Assembly (NCBI GenBank): GCA_000507305.1
Contig: DF239933.1
Location: 62,001-126,000, forward strand
Direction: 5' to 3'
DNA: 64,000 nucleotides
Source of the DNA: Breviolum minutum Mf 1.05b.01
Lineage: Eukaryota > Sar > Dinophyceae > Suessiales > Symbiodiniaceae
In this document: positions 22,359 to 32,530 of the stretch, in pieces
Layout of the letters: every line of letters starts with the position of its first letter
Position numbering within the stretch: position 1 is the first letter of the stretch
The notes under the pieces: generated by a model
What the model was told of the DNA's origin: nothing
The model's database searches: none
What the model saw: the letters and a program-made list of their open reading frames with translations, nothing else
Translations under genes and position numbers: made by a program

Positions 22359-23000
22359 TATATACCTTAAATTTTACTACACACTAGCTCAAGAATGTCT
22401 AGCTTCCTTTCAACAGGGAAACCTAGAAATCTGGCAGCTAAAATCTTCCATGCATGGAGAAAACTCCATGGAAGATTAATCTCTTTGCAAAGGCTGATCC
22501 CATCATTTCGGAGCGAATTCTCCCGATTGTGCTCCAAATACCTTGTCAGCAGGCCCTGAATCAAGCCGCCAAACCCGTGGGAGTTTCCAATATTTAAATC
22601 CCTAGGTATACCCATCCTGGGGCGGATGGTTTCTGAAAAGACTGCAACCTCAGTAGACTTGGACCCTTAAAAATCTCCCTCAAACTTGGAGGGAAGGGTG
22701 GACTGGAGCCACTTAAAGTCGTTTGCGGGAAAATTCTACAGTATCCATTTTACCCACTTCCAATTTCCTTAGATTTGCAAAATTTGGTGGTGGGAAAAAA
22801 AATAATCCCCTTAAATGGTGGTTTTTCATGGTGATTTACCAATAGTAGAATCCGCAAAAACTCACCAACTAAACAAATCTAAGTTTCAGGGGAAAATACC
22901 CGGACAAGTTTGATTCGGAACCATGGGTTGGAACCAATTCCTTCAATGGATCCACAGGTCATTTCCAAATGGATTTCGTAAGAAATTGGCAAACGATTGC

Positions 23001-23104
23001 CCTCCTGTAAACTATAACATAGCAGGCTGGAAAATCCTCCATTTTATGTAGGAAACAGATCTTCAAATGGTTCATTATCCATTGCTATGTTGGTTCACCG
23101 GAGT
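23001..23104. mobile_element. Pal-F palindromic element, copy 2
   Basis: CCTCCTGTAAACTATAACAT left and GCTATGTTGGTTCACCGGAG right. Confidence 0.7.
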
Positions 23105-23345
23105 GTAAACAAGAAACAACTCCCTGAAATGGCAGCTTTGAAAAAGACACTGAAAATTTACATCTCAACAAATATCCTGGTGTGAGTTGATAAAGCTGAA
23201 TCCTTTCCAAGGAGGTTTTATAAATACCTGGCCAAATTATAGTATTTCACCAAGCTAGATTTCCCTGAAGTAAGTCGATGTCCCACCATCTTTTCATGTT
23301 CCATCCACCTGTGAAAAACCCTTCCCCTTGTTTCGGACTCTCCAC

Positions 23346-23450
23346 CAGTCATGCTGGGGAAACCGTACCACGATACGCTCGGGCGGGATGCCCAACAAGA
23401 TCGCCAAGTTGGTTTGGAACTGATCAGCGTTGAACTCCGTGATACTGATC
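23346..23450 (-). CDS. Candidate host exon, minus strand (possible ectodomain fragment)
   Basis: A strong acceptor (GACTTTTCCTTCCAG|GATC) and a donor (CATGACTG|GTGGAG) enclose 105 nt. The frame reads ISITEFNADQFQTNLAILLG, then IPPERIVVRFPQHD. The pattern F-x6-LAxxLGIPPERIVV resembles a small ectodomain repeat of large secreted or membrane proteins in protists; this is recollection, not a search. Best splice context of the chain. Confidence 0.5.
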
Positions 23451-24223
23451 CTGGAAGGAAAAGTCGTGCCAGTCACGTGCCCAAAAAACAGCTACCAGCT
23501 ACCCTAAGGATCCAGGTGGGTGTTTCCAAAAACGAAAGATCCCAAACAAGTAGGGTGACACATCCTCCAATGAATCCCATTTGTTACTTAAATTGCCCAT
23601 ATTTTTACAAGGCTTTCAACTTAGCCACGAAAAAAACACCGGCCGGATACTTGAACCATGAGATACTGGTTGTTTCATAGGGATCCGTATTGCATGTATT
23701 TCATATCTTAATATAATCCCTAATATAGCTGTGTAGTGTAATCCCACTATATACCCCAAAACAACTATGCACCCTTTTTACAGGCCATTTATGCCCCATA
23801 ACTCCACTTTTTTTTCGGTGAAACAACCCCAGTGAATCGCACGAATATTTTCTACCCATTTCACTCCATTAAAAAAACCCTAAGAATCCAGATGCCTCCC
23901 TGGGTTTGATCGTCCCAATCACATCCCTGGTGACTAGAATCCCTTCTTTTAGGACATACCTGGGTTTCCAAAAATAGGGATACCCCAAAATGGATGCTTT
24001 ATGATGGAAAACCCTAGTAAAATGGATGATTGAAAAAAATACCATGACCGTTGAGTCAGGAAAGCTGCGAAAGTGTTCTTCCATGAAGGAGCGTAGCAAA
24101 AACCCAATTGATTTCATTGGGTCCATTGGCTTGTGGAGACAAGCGAGGGTTCAGCCGCCACAGACGGACGAAGTTGAAGCCTGGGAAGTGCTGACAGCCA
24201 GGCCGCGCGGTGGCCGCGGACAC

Positions 24224-24335
24224 CTGTCGCGTGGCGCACAGCCGTCTCCGTCAGTTGCAGGAGGACAGGTTCCAGCCGGCCGCGGGTCTCCAGGTTAAGT
24301 CGCGCAACGAGCAGACTCTCTGTCCACTCGAGGAA
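24224..24335 (-). CDS. Candidate GC-rich host exon (strand ambiguous)
   Basis: The 24130-24390 segment is conspicuously GC-rich. On the minus strand, GGGTCTTCCAG| and GCGACAG|GTGTCC bound a frame reading FLEWTESLLVARLNLETRGR, then LEPVLLQLTETAVRHAT. On the plus strand, a frame over 24195-24410 (QLQEDRFQPAAGLQVKSRNE) is equally plausible, because Leu/Gln/Glu codons mirror each other. I prefer minus for consistency with the chain. Confidence 0.35.
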
Positions 24336-25104
24336 CTGGAAGACCCAGATCGCTGCAACGCTGGGCGAACATATTGCCACTCGCATAGGGGCCCGACTAC
24401 TCCATGGTGACGGGGCGCACCTTTCGGAAGTGCTTTTTGCTTCTTCGGTTGGATGCCATGATCCTCCCCTCCAATGCCATGATTTCTGTAAGAAAACAAG
24501 AGGTCTTTTATGAAGGGGCGGCTATTTCATGGGGGGGTTGCATTGGGGGCAGGCATTCTGGACTCTGGACCAATATGTGGATCACAGACAAAGCCTAACC
24601 CACTAACAGAACATATCATTACATGAAAACAACTTGCCTATAACTATAGCTTAAGCCTACCAGTTCCATTTGAAGAAAAGCATGCAATCATTTCAATCTT
24701 ACACAAATAGCATCCCAACAAGTTCCTTGAATATACGGCTGGATGATGATTTTTCATTTTGTAGGGCCAACAGGTTTACAAAATGGATAGCCAGGTATCA
24801 AATAGCTATAAGTTCATGTTCAAAACCACAACCAAATTCCAAAACAAATGCCAGTGGTTGGTGTTGAATTCTAATCACTTTGCGAACAAAAACAACATCC
24901 CAACCGGAAAGTGGAAAGTCATGGGTACAAAATCTTTTTGATTGGAGTTCTCCGGGCTGATTGATTATATGTGTATAAATGTATATAGATATTCTTGATT
25001 GTGTTGTTGTTTTGGTTTTACAGAATTTAGGCAAATGCAATGAGCCGGCCACCACTCATATTCAAAAACACAACAAACACTAAAACAAACACAAAATAAC
25101 ACAA

Positions 25105-25222
25105 CAACCTGCATCAAGTAATTCAATTCGTGACCTTTTCATCCCCCGAGTTAGAGGACACTTGACCATTTAAAGGGTCACTTCATCATCCCAAAAAGGT
25201 CACAACAACTTGCCAGGTACAA
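25105..25222. mobile_element. Pal-J palindromic element, copy 2
   Basis: CATCAAGTAATTCAATTCGT ... GTCACAACAACTTGCCAGGT with the core TTAAAGGGTCACTTCATC (inverse of copy 1). Confidence 0.5.
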
Positions 25223-25397
25223 AGATTCCACTTTAAGAATCCCCAAGGACCCTCCAATGGTTTCGGGTGAATGAACCTTTGTTTTCGCAGTGATTTTAAT
25301 TGTTGGTCTTCAAAAAAAATAATGTATAATATATATATATATATGGAAACGTTTCAGGGGTTATTTCGGATTCTTAGGGCACCACCGAAAAAAAACT

Positions 25398-25473
25398 TCA
25401 TCATCCCAGGGCACTCGATATTCATCTTCAGCTTCACCGTGGGCGTGCGTCGAACCACCAGATCTTTGCGCGC
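25398..25473 (-). CDS. Candidate host exon, minus strand (unrecognised)
   Basis: After AAAACACCCCAG| the frame reads ARKDLVVRRTPTVKLKMNIE, then CPGMMK. Donor not identified. On the minus strand, the dispersed repeat at 25486-25623 lies immediately upstream. Confidence 0.35.
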
Positions 25474-25485
25474 CTGGGGTGTTTT

Positions 25486-25623
25486 TCAGGGTTTGCCTTT
25501 TCATCACCTGAAACAACCCATAGAAAATAGGAGAAACCCGAAACCATCACCAAGGGACAAACGCTACCTTTCAATCTTTAGGGGCCCGATTTTCGCATGT
25601 AACTTACAGGTTCTTATGGTGGA
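25486..25623 (+). repeat. Dispersed direct repeat, copy 2
   Basis: Matches 18581-18714 over its whole length with small indels (ATAGAAAATAGGAG versus AAAAAATAG). Confidence 0.65.
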
Positions 25624-25780
25624 AACCCGATGCATTCTGGGTTCCAATTGGACTAAAATTCCCTAAAAACCTGAAATGATCAGGGAATTTAGGGGAGGAT
25701 CCCTGATCCTAAACCACCAAATTTAGGGTGACTCACCAAAAACAGAAAAATGAAGCCTTTTTTCAACCTGAGAGAATACT

Positions 25781-25912
25781 AGGGTGTCCATGGAAGTTAG
25801 TAAGTAGTTAGTAAGTTGGTTTATAACCTACTTGTGGGACTTACAACCAACTTACTTACAACCAACTTATATAGGGGTTATAATCCAGTTACTAAGTACC
25901 ATGGACATCCCA
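25781..25912. mobile_element. Pal-K related palindromic element
   Basis: CTAGGGTGTCCATGG pairs with CCATGGACATCCCAG. The interior is rich in TTAGTAAG / ACTTACAACCAACTTA. Confidence 0.6.
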
Positions 25913-25970
25913 GTACACCCAAAATCTAACAGCTGGACACCAAAAACCATCCCCTTATCTTCCAGTTCCG

Positions 25971-26002
<32 letters not shown>

Positions 26003-26171
26003 TGTGGAACCAGGGGTCGATCGTTACCTGATATATGAGCCGAAGGTTCCAAATATATAGTGATTTTCCATAGGGGTACGTTGGTAGGGGTACATCCAAC
26101 CTATCCCCTGAAATTAAGTTGCATACTCCCAAAATCATACCAAAGCTGGAATTTTAATAAAATCCATCATC

Positions 26172-26276
26172 TGGTTGGTGGTTGAACCAACCCAGTTGAA
26201 AAAATATGATCGTCAAATTGGATCATTTCCCCAGGGATCGGGGTGAAAAAAAAACATGTTTGAAACCACAGCCTAG
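26172..26276. mobile_element. Pal-C palindromic element, copy 10
   Basis: CTGGTTGGTGGTTGAACCAA left, TTTGAAACCACAGCCTAG right. Confidence 0.7.
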
Positions 26277-26414
26277 ATCATTCCTTTTCGGGGTGGATGG
26301 GGTCTTTTGCCGAGTTTTAATATACCTACCCTTCCAAGGTCAACTTCCCAATTCTCTGAAAGGTTGAGAAAGTGCCATTGAATACTGGAAGGTGTTATGA
26401 AAGGGTGGGATTTT

Positions 26415-26521
26415 CCTCCCTGAAAACCAACAGTTCGCACCTGAAAAATAGGCCGAAACCCCAAAAACAACGGCGTGTCTTCCAATTATCATTTTTCGGG
26501 TGCTATGTTAGCTTCAGGGTG
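26415..26521. mobile_element. Pal-I palindromic element, copy 3
   Basis: CCTCCCTGAAAACCAACAGT and GCTATGTTAGCTTCAGGGTG with an inner CACCTGAAAAATAGG / TTTTTCGGGTGC pair. Confidence 0.65.
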
Positions 26522-27401
26522 TCTACTTCAAGAATTTCAACCATGTACACTTTGCAGCAAAAGCATGCACCACTTGAAAGGTATTATCTGAAGAGGTGTC
26601 CTACTGGAATTGAAGTGCAGAACCATCTCTTCTTTCATGTTTGTTAAACATTCGGAAAAGCCAACTCCAGCCCATCATTACTTTCCATTTTAACTAGTTG
26701 TTTAATAAGGATATATAGTGGTGGATTAATTTCCCACATAACTGGGTAGTATTTCATCCCTCTACTGACTAAAAACAACCACTAAAGGGGACCTTTTTTC
26801 ATTGCTCACAGGTCAATCCACAACCCCAGGCTCCCTGGCATTGAAACCCTCCACAGAACCCCAAAGGACAATGTAGAGACCTGAGTTTACCACACGGCGT
26901 GGTCGTCACTTACCACCAAGAGTACCTCCCCTCAAAAACTGACGAATACCGCCTGAAAAAATGTTGATTGGAAGACTACTACCTAGACATTCAGTCACAC
27001 CTGCTAAGACGATGTATGAAAAGCCCAAAATAACAAAATAGACCGGCAAAACCCTTCTCAGATGGTATTTGGATGTCAAGGGATAAAGTCTTCTTTTGAA
27101 ATGCTCCCATTTCAGGTGCTGCAATTGCTTTCAGGGAGATGTCTTCGACTCTTTATGCACAAGAATCTCGAACCAAACCTGCCACAATTGCATCCTGCAA
27201 TTGTGAATCTTAAGGTACATTTCCACCAAAAACTCGAAGAATAACATGTAATCTACAAGTTGTTTCATGGGTTTTATTCGTTGATGTTAAACCTTTGTTA
27301 CAGAGTGCTCAGCTCGTTCCAGTTGTTTCAGCCCTAAAATGTGTTTTAGTGTAAAGAAGTGAGTTGGACGAAAAGAAAAAGAACTCTGGCCCCCATACTA
27401 T
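26522..27401. other. Non-coding; decayed Pal-I
   Basis: A long Pal-I-like pair spans about 26929-27147 (CCTCCCCTCAAAAACTGACG ... TTCAGGTGCTGCAATTGC, then TTTCAGGGAG). A plus-strand frame at 27140-27225 ends at a GTACAT donor, but it overlaps that palindrome, so I do not call it. Confidence 0.35.
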
Positions 27402-27500
27402 CCCGTAGGATCCATGTATGGTATAGCTACCTACATTTGGTGGATTTTTTACGTAAAAAGTAGGTAAATACACCATACATGGATCCATGGACCTTATGGG
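27402..27500. mobile_element. Pal-A palindromic element, copy 7
   Basis: CCCGTAGGATCCATGTATGG left and CCATACATGGATCCATGG, then ACCTTATGGG right. Confidence 0.75.
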
Positions 27501-27805
27501 CTATGATACTAGATATTATAGTCCATGACGAGATCTGCAATGTTGGATAAATAATAAAAGGAGAATGACGTTCCAAAACAAACAAAACAACCCGTTTAAA
27601 TTTTCACTGCTCAAATCGGGTCGGGAAGTTTGGGAGAAGGCATGCACTACATTGTAAGCATATATTTATTTCCAGTGATCATCCAAGTGGTGCTCCCAAA
27701 ACATGGAGACAGTTACATGTAGATATTTAGGTCAAGTCGACCATCCCGCTGCTAATGAGGACCCAGCAAGAAGACCAAACTTCTCCCAGGTGATTCAATT
27801 CGTGA

Positions 27806-27914
27806 CTAGTTGGTGGTTGAACCAACCCATTTGAAAAATATGCTCGTCAAATTGGTTAAACCTTCCCCAAGGATCGGGGTGAAAATAAAAAAATATTTCA
27901 GTTGCCACCACCTA
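27806..27914. mobile_element. Pal-C palindromic element, copy 11
   Basis: CTAGTTGGTGGTTGAACCAA left, CAGTTGCCACCACCTA right. Confidence 0.8.
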
Positions 27915-28057
27915 TAGGTGGCCTTTTTATCCACCATTCGTTGGAGGTCACCAACAACCTTTGATTTCGGGTCACGTTTTCACTCAGCATCCCCAAAAAA
28001 GGTAGGTCACGTTTTCCAGCAGACTTCCGGAAGGTGGATGTAACCACCCAAGAGTAT

Positions 28058-28171
28058 ACCCTCCAGGGAACTAACAATATATCCAGCCTTGGGGAAAAGG
28101 AGAGATGTATCTCTAAACGTACCTTAAAGGAGGATATGATATGTATGGATATGTTAGTTCCCAGGAGGGTA
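28058..28171. mobile_element. Pal-I palindromic element, copy 4
   Basis: ACCCTCCAGGGAACTAACAA and GATATGTTAGTTCCCAGGAG, then GGT. The inner arms TATATCCAGCC / GGATATGTTAG also pair. Confidence 0.65.
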
Positions 28172-28479
28172 GTGTTTTCGATATACTTTCGATATATATT
28201 TTCAAGATCTTTCAAGATGGTAGGAACAAACACGTGATGATTTAATACCAAAAAGGTCTGCTTTAACCCATGGTAGGAAGAAGAAAAGATAAACAATAAT
28301 GCATGACCCTTAAAGAAATCTAACAAGTATCCGAGGGTGAAACCCCACAAATTAACCTGGAACCCAAAAACTGTTGGTTTCTAGATGCTTCTCCTTTTCC
28401 AAGGAGGCATTTTCAAATGCTTCAGGCGTTTGTTTTCGAGACGGTTGTTCTTTCGACTCCACTGCTTGTTCTTTTTCAC

Positions 28480-28558
28480 CTTCAGCATTTCATTGGCAAA
28501 ACTCCACTTGCTACCCGAGAAACGCAATGCTTGCGCATCCACCACGTGAGAACCATGT
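28480..28558 (-). CDS. Candidate host exon, minus strand (unrecognised)
   Basis: A long pyrimidine tract with CAACTGCCAG| precedes it, and the donor is GCTGAAG|GTGAAA. The frame reads HGSHVVDAQALRFSGSKWSF, then ANEMLK. If the donor is skipped, the frame runs on through a Lys/Arg-rich tail to a TAG near 28383. Confidence 0.4.
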
Positions 28559-29577
28559 CTGGCAGTTGAGGCAGGAGGCAGGAGACACCAAATGAATCAA
28601 AACAATCAAGAATCACAAGGCACAGCCGAAGACAAAAACATACTCAGCACACAGTGGCACAGCGCAAAACAACACCAAGGCACAAAAAACACGAAAACAA
28701 AGAGACGACAGTGCGAAATTGATTGGATACTGATTTGTCTCTGTTTCATTACTTCTTTTGTTTCCACACATCTTGCGAATCGCACACAAGTTCGTGCGAA
28801 CCAACCATCGACAGGAGCACGGATCTGCATAGGTGGGTTTGCGTCCCTGAATTGTGGAGACGACTTTGAATTGGAAGGTGGAAAGGGACAGGAAAATCCC
28901 CATATGTTCCATACATCTGGCCAAATCATAATATTTCACCACCCTAGGTTTCCCTGAAAAAACTGGAGTTCCCTTAGTAAGCCACCATTTGGGGTGAGGT
29001 CGTGTGAGGTCGTGTGAGGTCGCTATAATTTGACCAGATACATGTACCATGGGAAACCCACGTTACCTTCATTTTTTTGGGGGGGTTATTTTTCTTCCAT
29101 ATTTTTAGGGATGAAAGAAACTTCAATTTTCTATGGGTGTTTTTCTGGGGGTCCAAGGGTATAAACATGAATAGCACCATAAGAAGTCTATGATAAAATG
29201 TAGGCAAAGCTATTGCATAACATGCCAGCATCTATAGTATACCATACCATTCTGACTATCGTATTCTCAATGGATATGGATGTGGTACTTGGATGTTTCA
29301 GGAAGTTAGTAAATGGTTAGTAAGTTGGTTGTAACCTACCTATAATATCAGGTATATTGGGCTAAAAAACCCATTAAAATTCACATTTGATCCCAGCACT
29401 TCCAACGGGACATCCAGGAAATTACGGGATTTGACACCTCAGGAAAGGGTCGGAAGTTCACGCTGTCTATGTTTCTTACAACGATGTGTTCAAGGTTTTT
29501 CTGCTTGGCAATGTAACAGTTGAGTGTGTCGAATCCAACAATTGGAGGAACAAAAACGCTGACTTAAGGAGAGCCAG

Positions 29578-29702
29578 GATACACCCTGGAAGATTTTCAC
29601 GGCCGGTTCACCTACAGCCATCACCCATGAGAAGAAAGGAAAATGATCTGAACCAAACCTTCATGATTATGTTCCACGTTCATCTTCCAGGGCGTATCCA
29701 AG
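29578..29702. mobile_element. Foldback element, CTGGAAGATT family, copy 2
   Basis: ATACACCCTGGAAGATTTTC pairs with TTCATCTTCCAGGGCGTAT, and CACGGCCGG / TTCCACG are partial inner arms. Related to 12147-12253. Confidence 0.5.
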
Positions 29703-29780
29703 ATGTCTTATTTTTGGAACAAACAATAACTAAAAGCATTTATAGATAGGTTATTTTCTCCGATTTTGTCTGCAAAATAC

Positions 29781-30165
29781 CTGCATCATCTTCTTGAACA
29801 CCTGGTCTCCTTCATCATTGACTGAGATGGGGAGAGCAGGATGATAGATTACTGAGCCGGTGCCTGCATTGTACTGGTACATTGGCTGCTCCGATGACAT
29901 GGTGCTTCTGCGCTTCCTTATGCGAACGCCGCATCCAACTCTCGCACGAGGATCCGATGTGTAGATGCGCATGCTCCTTACTCTCTTGGCGATGTACTCG
30001 AGACACAAGACCGCCATCTATGCCGCCTCTGCCAGCATGCGTATTGGGACAGGATCCTCCACTTCATTGGAGTAGTAGGCTGCTATGAGAGACCCCAGCG
30101 CATTCACTCCAGAGTTCTTCTTGTCGACTATCTTGTGGGACGGTCCGGTGATGAAGGAAAAACTC
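29781..30165 (-). pseudogene. Host exon with an in-frame TAG (unrecognised)
   Basis: A 385-nt coding-like block is bounded by CCCCATTAG| and GATGCAG|GTATTT. The frame begins near SFITGPSHKIVDKKNSGVNA and reaches IRMLAEAA, where a TAG codon (30018-30020) interrupts it. It continues without a break as MAVLCLEYIAKRVRSMRIYT and runs to NDEGDQVFKKMMQ. The same frame on both sides argues for a point nonsense mutation (CAG to TAG would suffice), an assembly error or a pseudogene. It is the largest host exon seen. I do not recognise the family. Confidence 0.5.
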
Positions 30166-30780
30166 CTAATGGGGAAAAACATCAGGAAAGGATTCATTAT
30201 ATCGAAATATCACCATCTTTTGGGATTGCAAAACGCTGTCAACCAGCCCCATCACCTCGCAATTTGAAATACACCCTCGAACTTTGCAAAAAACACTGAA
30301 AACTCACCATCCAAAAGAAAAGGATCTTCTTCCAACCATTGTTTTCAGTTCTTGACTTGGTTGGACTTTAGGGGAGTCTGAATATACATATGATTTATCT
30401 ACATATGATATAAAGACTATATTATCCAATATATACATAGATGTATATGTATATATATATATCTCTTTATATACATACGTATATGTTTATACACCTAGAA
30501 CCCAACGGTCGGCCTCGTTTTTTGAGGGGGTTGAGGTGAACCATTTTATAGGTCAACTCTTCCAAACTATGAGGCACCATTTCGGTTCTAGGTAAATAAA
30601 TTACAAATATTCATAATATGTATACTGTATATATATATACATACATGTTTTACATCTATATTTATGAATTAATATATCCATGTATATAATATATATATCT
30701 ATATACTACAGTAATATCATATACAATATATATCTATGCTTAGATTATGGAGTTACAATATATTTTTTATTGTTAGCTAC

Positions 30781-30995
30781 AGTGAAATTCAGCCGCAACT
30801 CTTCCTCCGCCTCATCACATCCACTTCCAACTCCCAAACAAAACTGGGTCAACCGCACCAAGCGCAGAAGCATCTGAGGTTCTTTCTCACCACCCACAAA
30901 GACGTTCACACCACGACTGTCGGGATAGAAGATCTCCAACAAGACTTTCTGGGCACAGCGGATGACATGACAACAAGACATGCGTACCGTACGGA
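30781..30995 (-). CDS. Candidate host exon, minus strand (unrecognised)
   Basis: Bounded by CACCGGCAG|TCCGTA and AATTTCACT|GTAGCT. It reads VIRCAQKVLLEIFYPDSRGV, NVFVGGEKEPQMLLRLVRLT, then QFCLGVGSGCDEAEEEL. It precedes the 29781-30165 exon on the same strand at 615 nt and is probably part of the same gene. The mixed hydrophobic/charged pattern looks like a globular domain. Confidence 0.5.
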
Positions 30996-31036
30996 CTGCC
31001 GGTGCGAATACAACTAATTATGATTGACCAAGGTAT

Positions 31037-31125
31037 CACAAACACTCAATGTATGTGTATTTGCCTACATTTGACCCCTAAACTATCCAAATGTGGGAAA
31101 GTACGCCTTACATTGAGTGTCTGGG
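31037..31125. mobile_element. Pal-A variant (CACTCAATG subfamily)
   Basis: CACAAACACTCAATGTATGT and the inverse TACATTGAGTGTCTGGG, with the interior TTGCCTACATTTGACC / CCAAATGTGGGAAAGTA. Confidence 0.6.
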
Positions 31126-31448
31126 AAATTTTATTGTGTATCTTCAGAATGAATCACCTTCCCGAACAGAAATTCGTTTCTATGCCAAGTTTTTGTGTGA
31201 CACAGGTTTAGTATAGGGAAGGGATGTTGTCCCGTTTCAATTTACAGAACTATCTGAGATTGTCAATATCAAATCTGACGGATGTATAGATCATATCGCT
31301 TAGAACTTGTCTCAAACCATGCATTCATATCTTAGACTTGCTCAAGATGCTTGGAAAAAAGTCAAAACCATTCTCCCAAATGGTGGTTTCATGGTGATGA
31401 TATATCATGGTACAATCCGCAGAACAAAATATCTGGCCAAAGCAACCA

Positions 31449-31546
31449 CTAGTTGGTGGTTTCAACCCATCTGAAAAATATTAGTCAAATTGGATCATTT
31501 CCCCAAATAGCTATGAAAATAAAAAATGCTTGAAACCACCACCCAG
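31449..31546. mobile_element. Pal-C palindromic element, copy 12
   Basis: CTAGTTGGTGGTTTCAACCC left, GCTTGAAACCACCACCCAG right. Confidence 0.8.
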
Positions 31547-31814
31547 ACCTAGATTTCCCTGACAGCCGCCGGGGATATTGGGGCCCTTCCCCTTCCTTTT
31601 CACCACCATTTTTGGGGGCCATAAAAGGTCGTGTCATGAGGTCACCTCCACGGACAAAAAACTCTGCGACAAGTCACGTCATCAGGACGAGGAGACCAGT
31701 AACGCAGCCTGAAGGTTTGAAGCGCCAAACACGAGAGGATCATCCCAGGACTTGGATACGCATTGAATTACTTGATGCAGGTTGTTTTGTTATTTTGTGT
31801 TTGTTTTAGTGTTT

Positions 31815-31943
31815 CCCTAGTCTTCCACAATCCTCCAAATACCTTGTGAGTAGGTAGTTGGACCCCCTAAAGATCCATCCTCAGGAGGTGTTTGGGGGCG
31901 CAAACACCGATCCTCACAAGGTTTTTTTCGGAAGACTATAGGG
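31815..31943. mobile_element. Pal-B palindromic element, copy 3
   Basis: CCCTAGTCTTCCACAATCCT left, TTTCGGAAGACTATAGGG right. Confidence 0.8.
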
Positions 31944-32530
31944 GACATCCCAGGACTGAAAGATACCGTGGTTTACTAGGTAAATATTCCAGCCAAATTC
32001 CCCTCAGTTAGGTGATTTGTATGGTTTTACTGGGAATATATTTGAGGTTAAGTGGTTACTAACCATGTTTAGTACGTCCCCTAAGGCATCAGGCGGAAAT
32101 CGAATTCCAAACCCTAAGAATCATAACTCATTGGGGCCCTCGTTGGCTCTCGGGTCGTCGGGGCGAAAAGGGTGAGGGCCCAAGGGGCGGATTAAGGCTC
32201 AAATCCAGCATAATCCAGCTTCACAATCATAGACTACGTATAAACACATCGGATATTCACTTGATCTGACATTTTGGATGATCACCTCAAGATTGAACAA
32301 ATTATATATGTTGTTTCCTGCATAGAAGCATGGTTTCAACTATATTTGCAACTCACACAGTGTCTTTTTTTCATCGTGACGTGGGGGCCATGTGCGGCAT
32401 CAAAAGCCGTGGCCTCAGCTTCAACCGCCTAAGCTGGGGGAACAAAATAAGGGCCAATGGGTGATCCAAAGTAATTAATGCATTTAATGTGGCTATGAAC
32501 ATGTTATACCCATTTTACGTAGCTAAGCCA
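31944..32530. other. Non-coding flank downstream of B5; no TIR found
   Basis: This stretch should contain or approach the left end of element B. A GC-rich hairpin (GGGGCCCTCG ... GTGAGGGCCC, 32135-32186) is present, but I find no convincing inverse partner near 58 kb. Confidence 0.35.

Noticed and set aside
27140..27225. Plus-strand exon reading RCLRLFMHKNLEPNLPQL before a GTACAT donor
   Set aside because: Overlaps a Pal-I palindrome arm and runs against the otherwise uniform minus-strand chain; too weak.
28592..29050. Overlapping open frames on both strands
   Set aside because: Frames of similar length on opposite strands and no consistent coding signal; only the 28480-28558 exon has good splice context.
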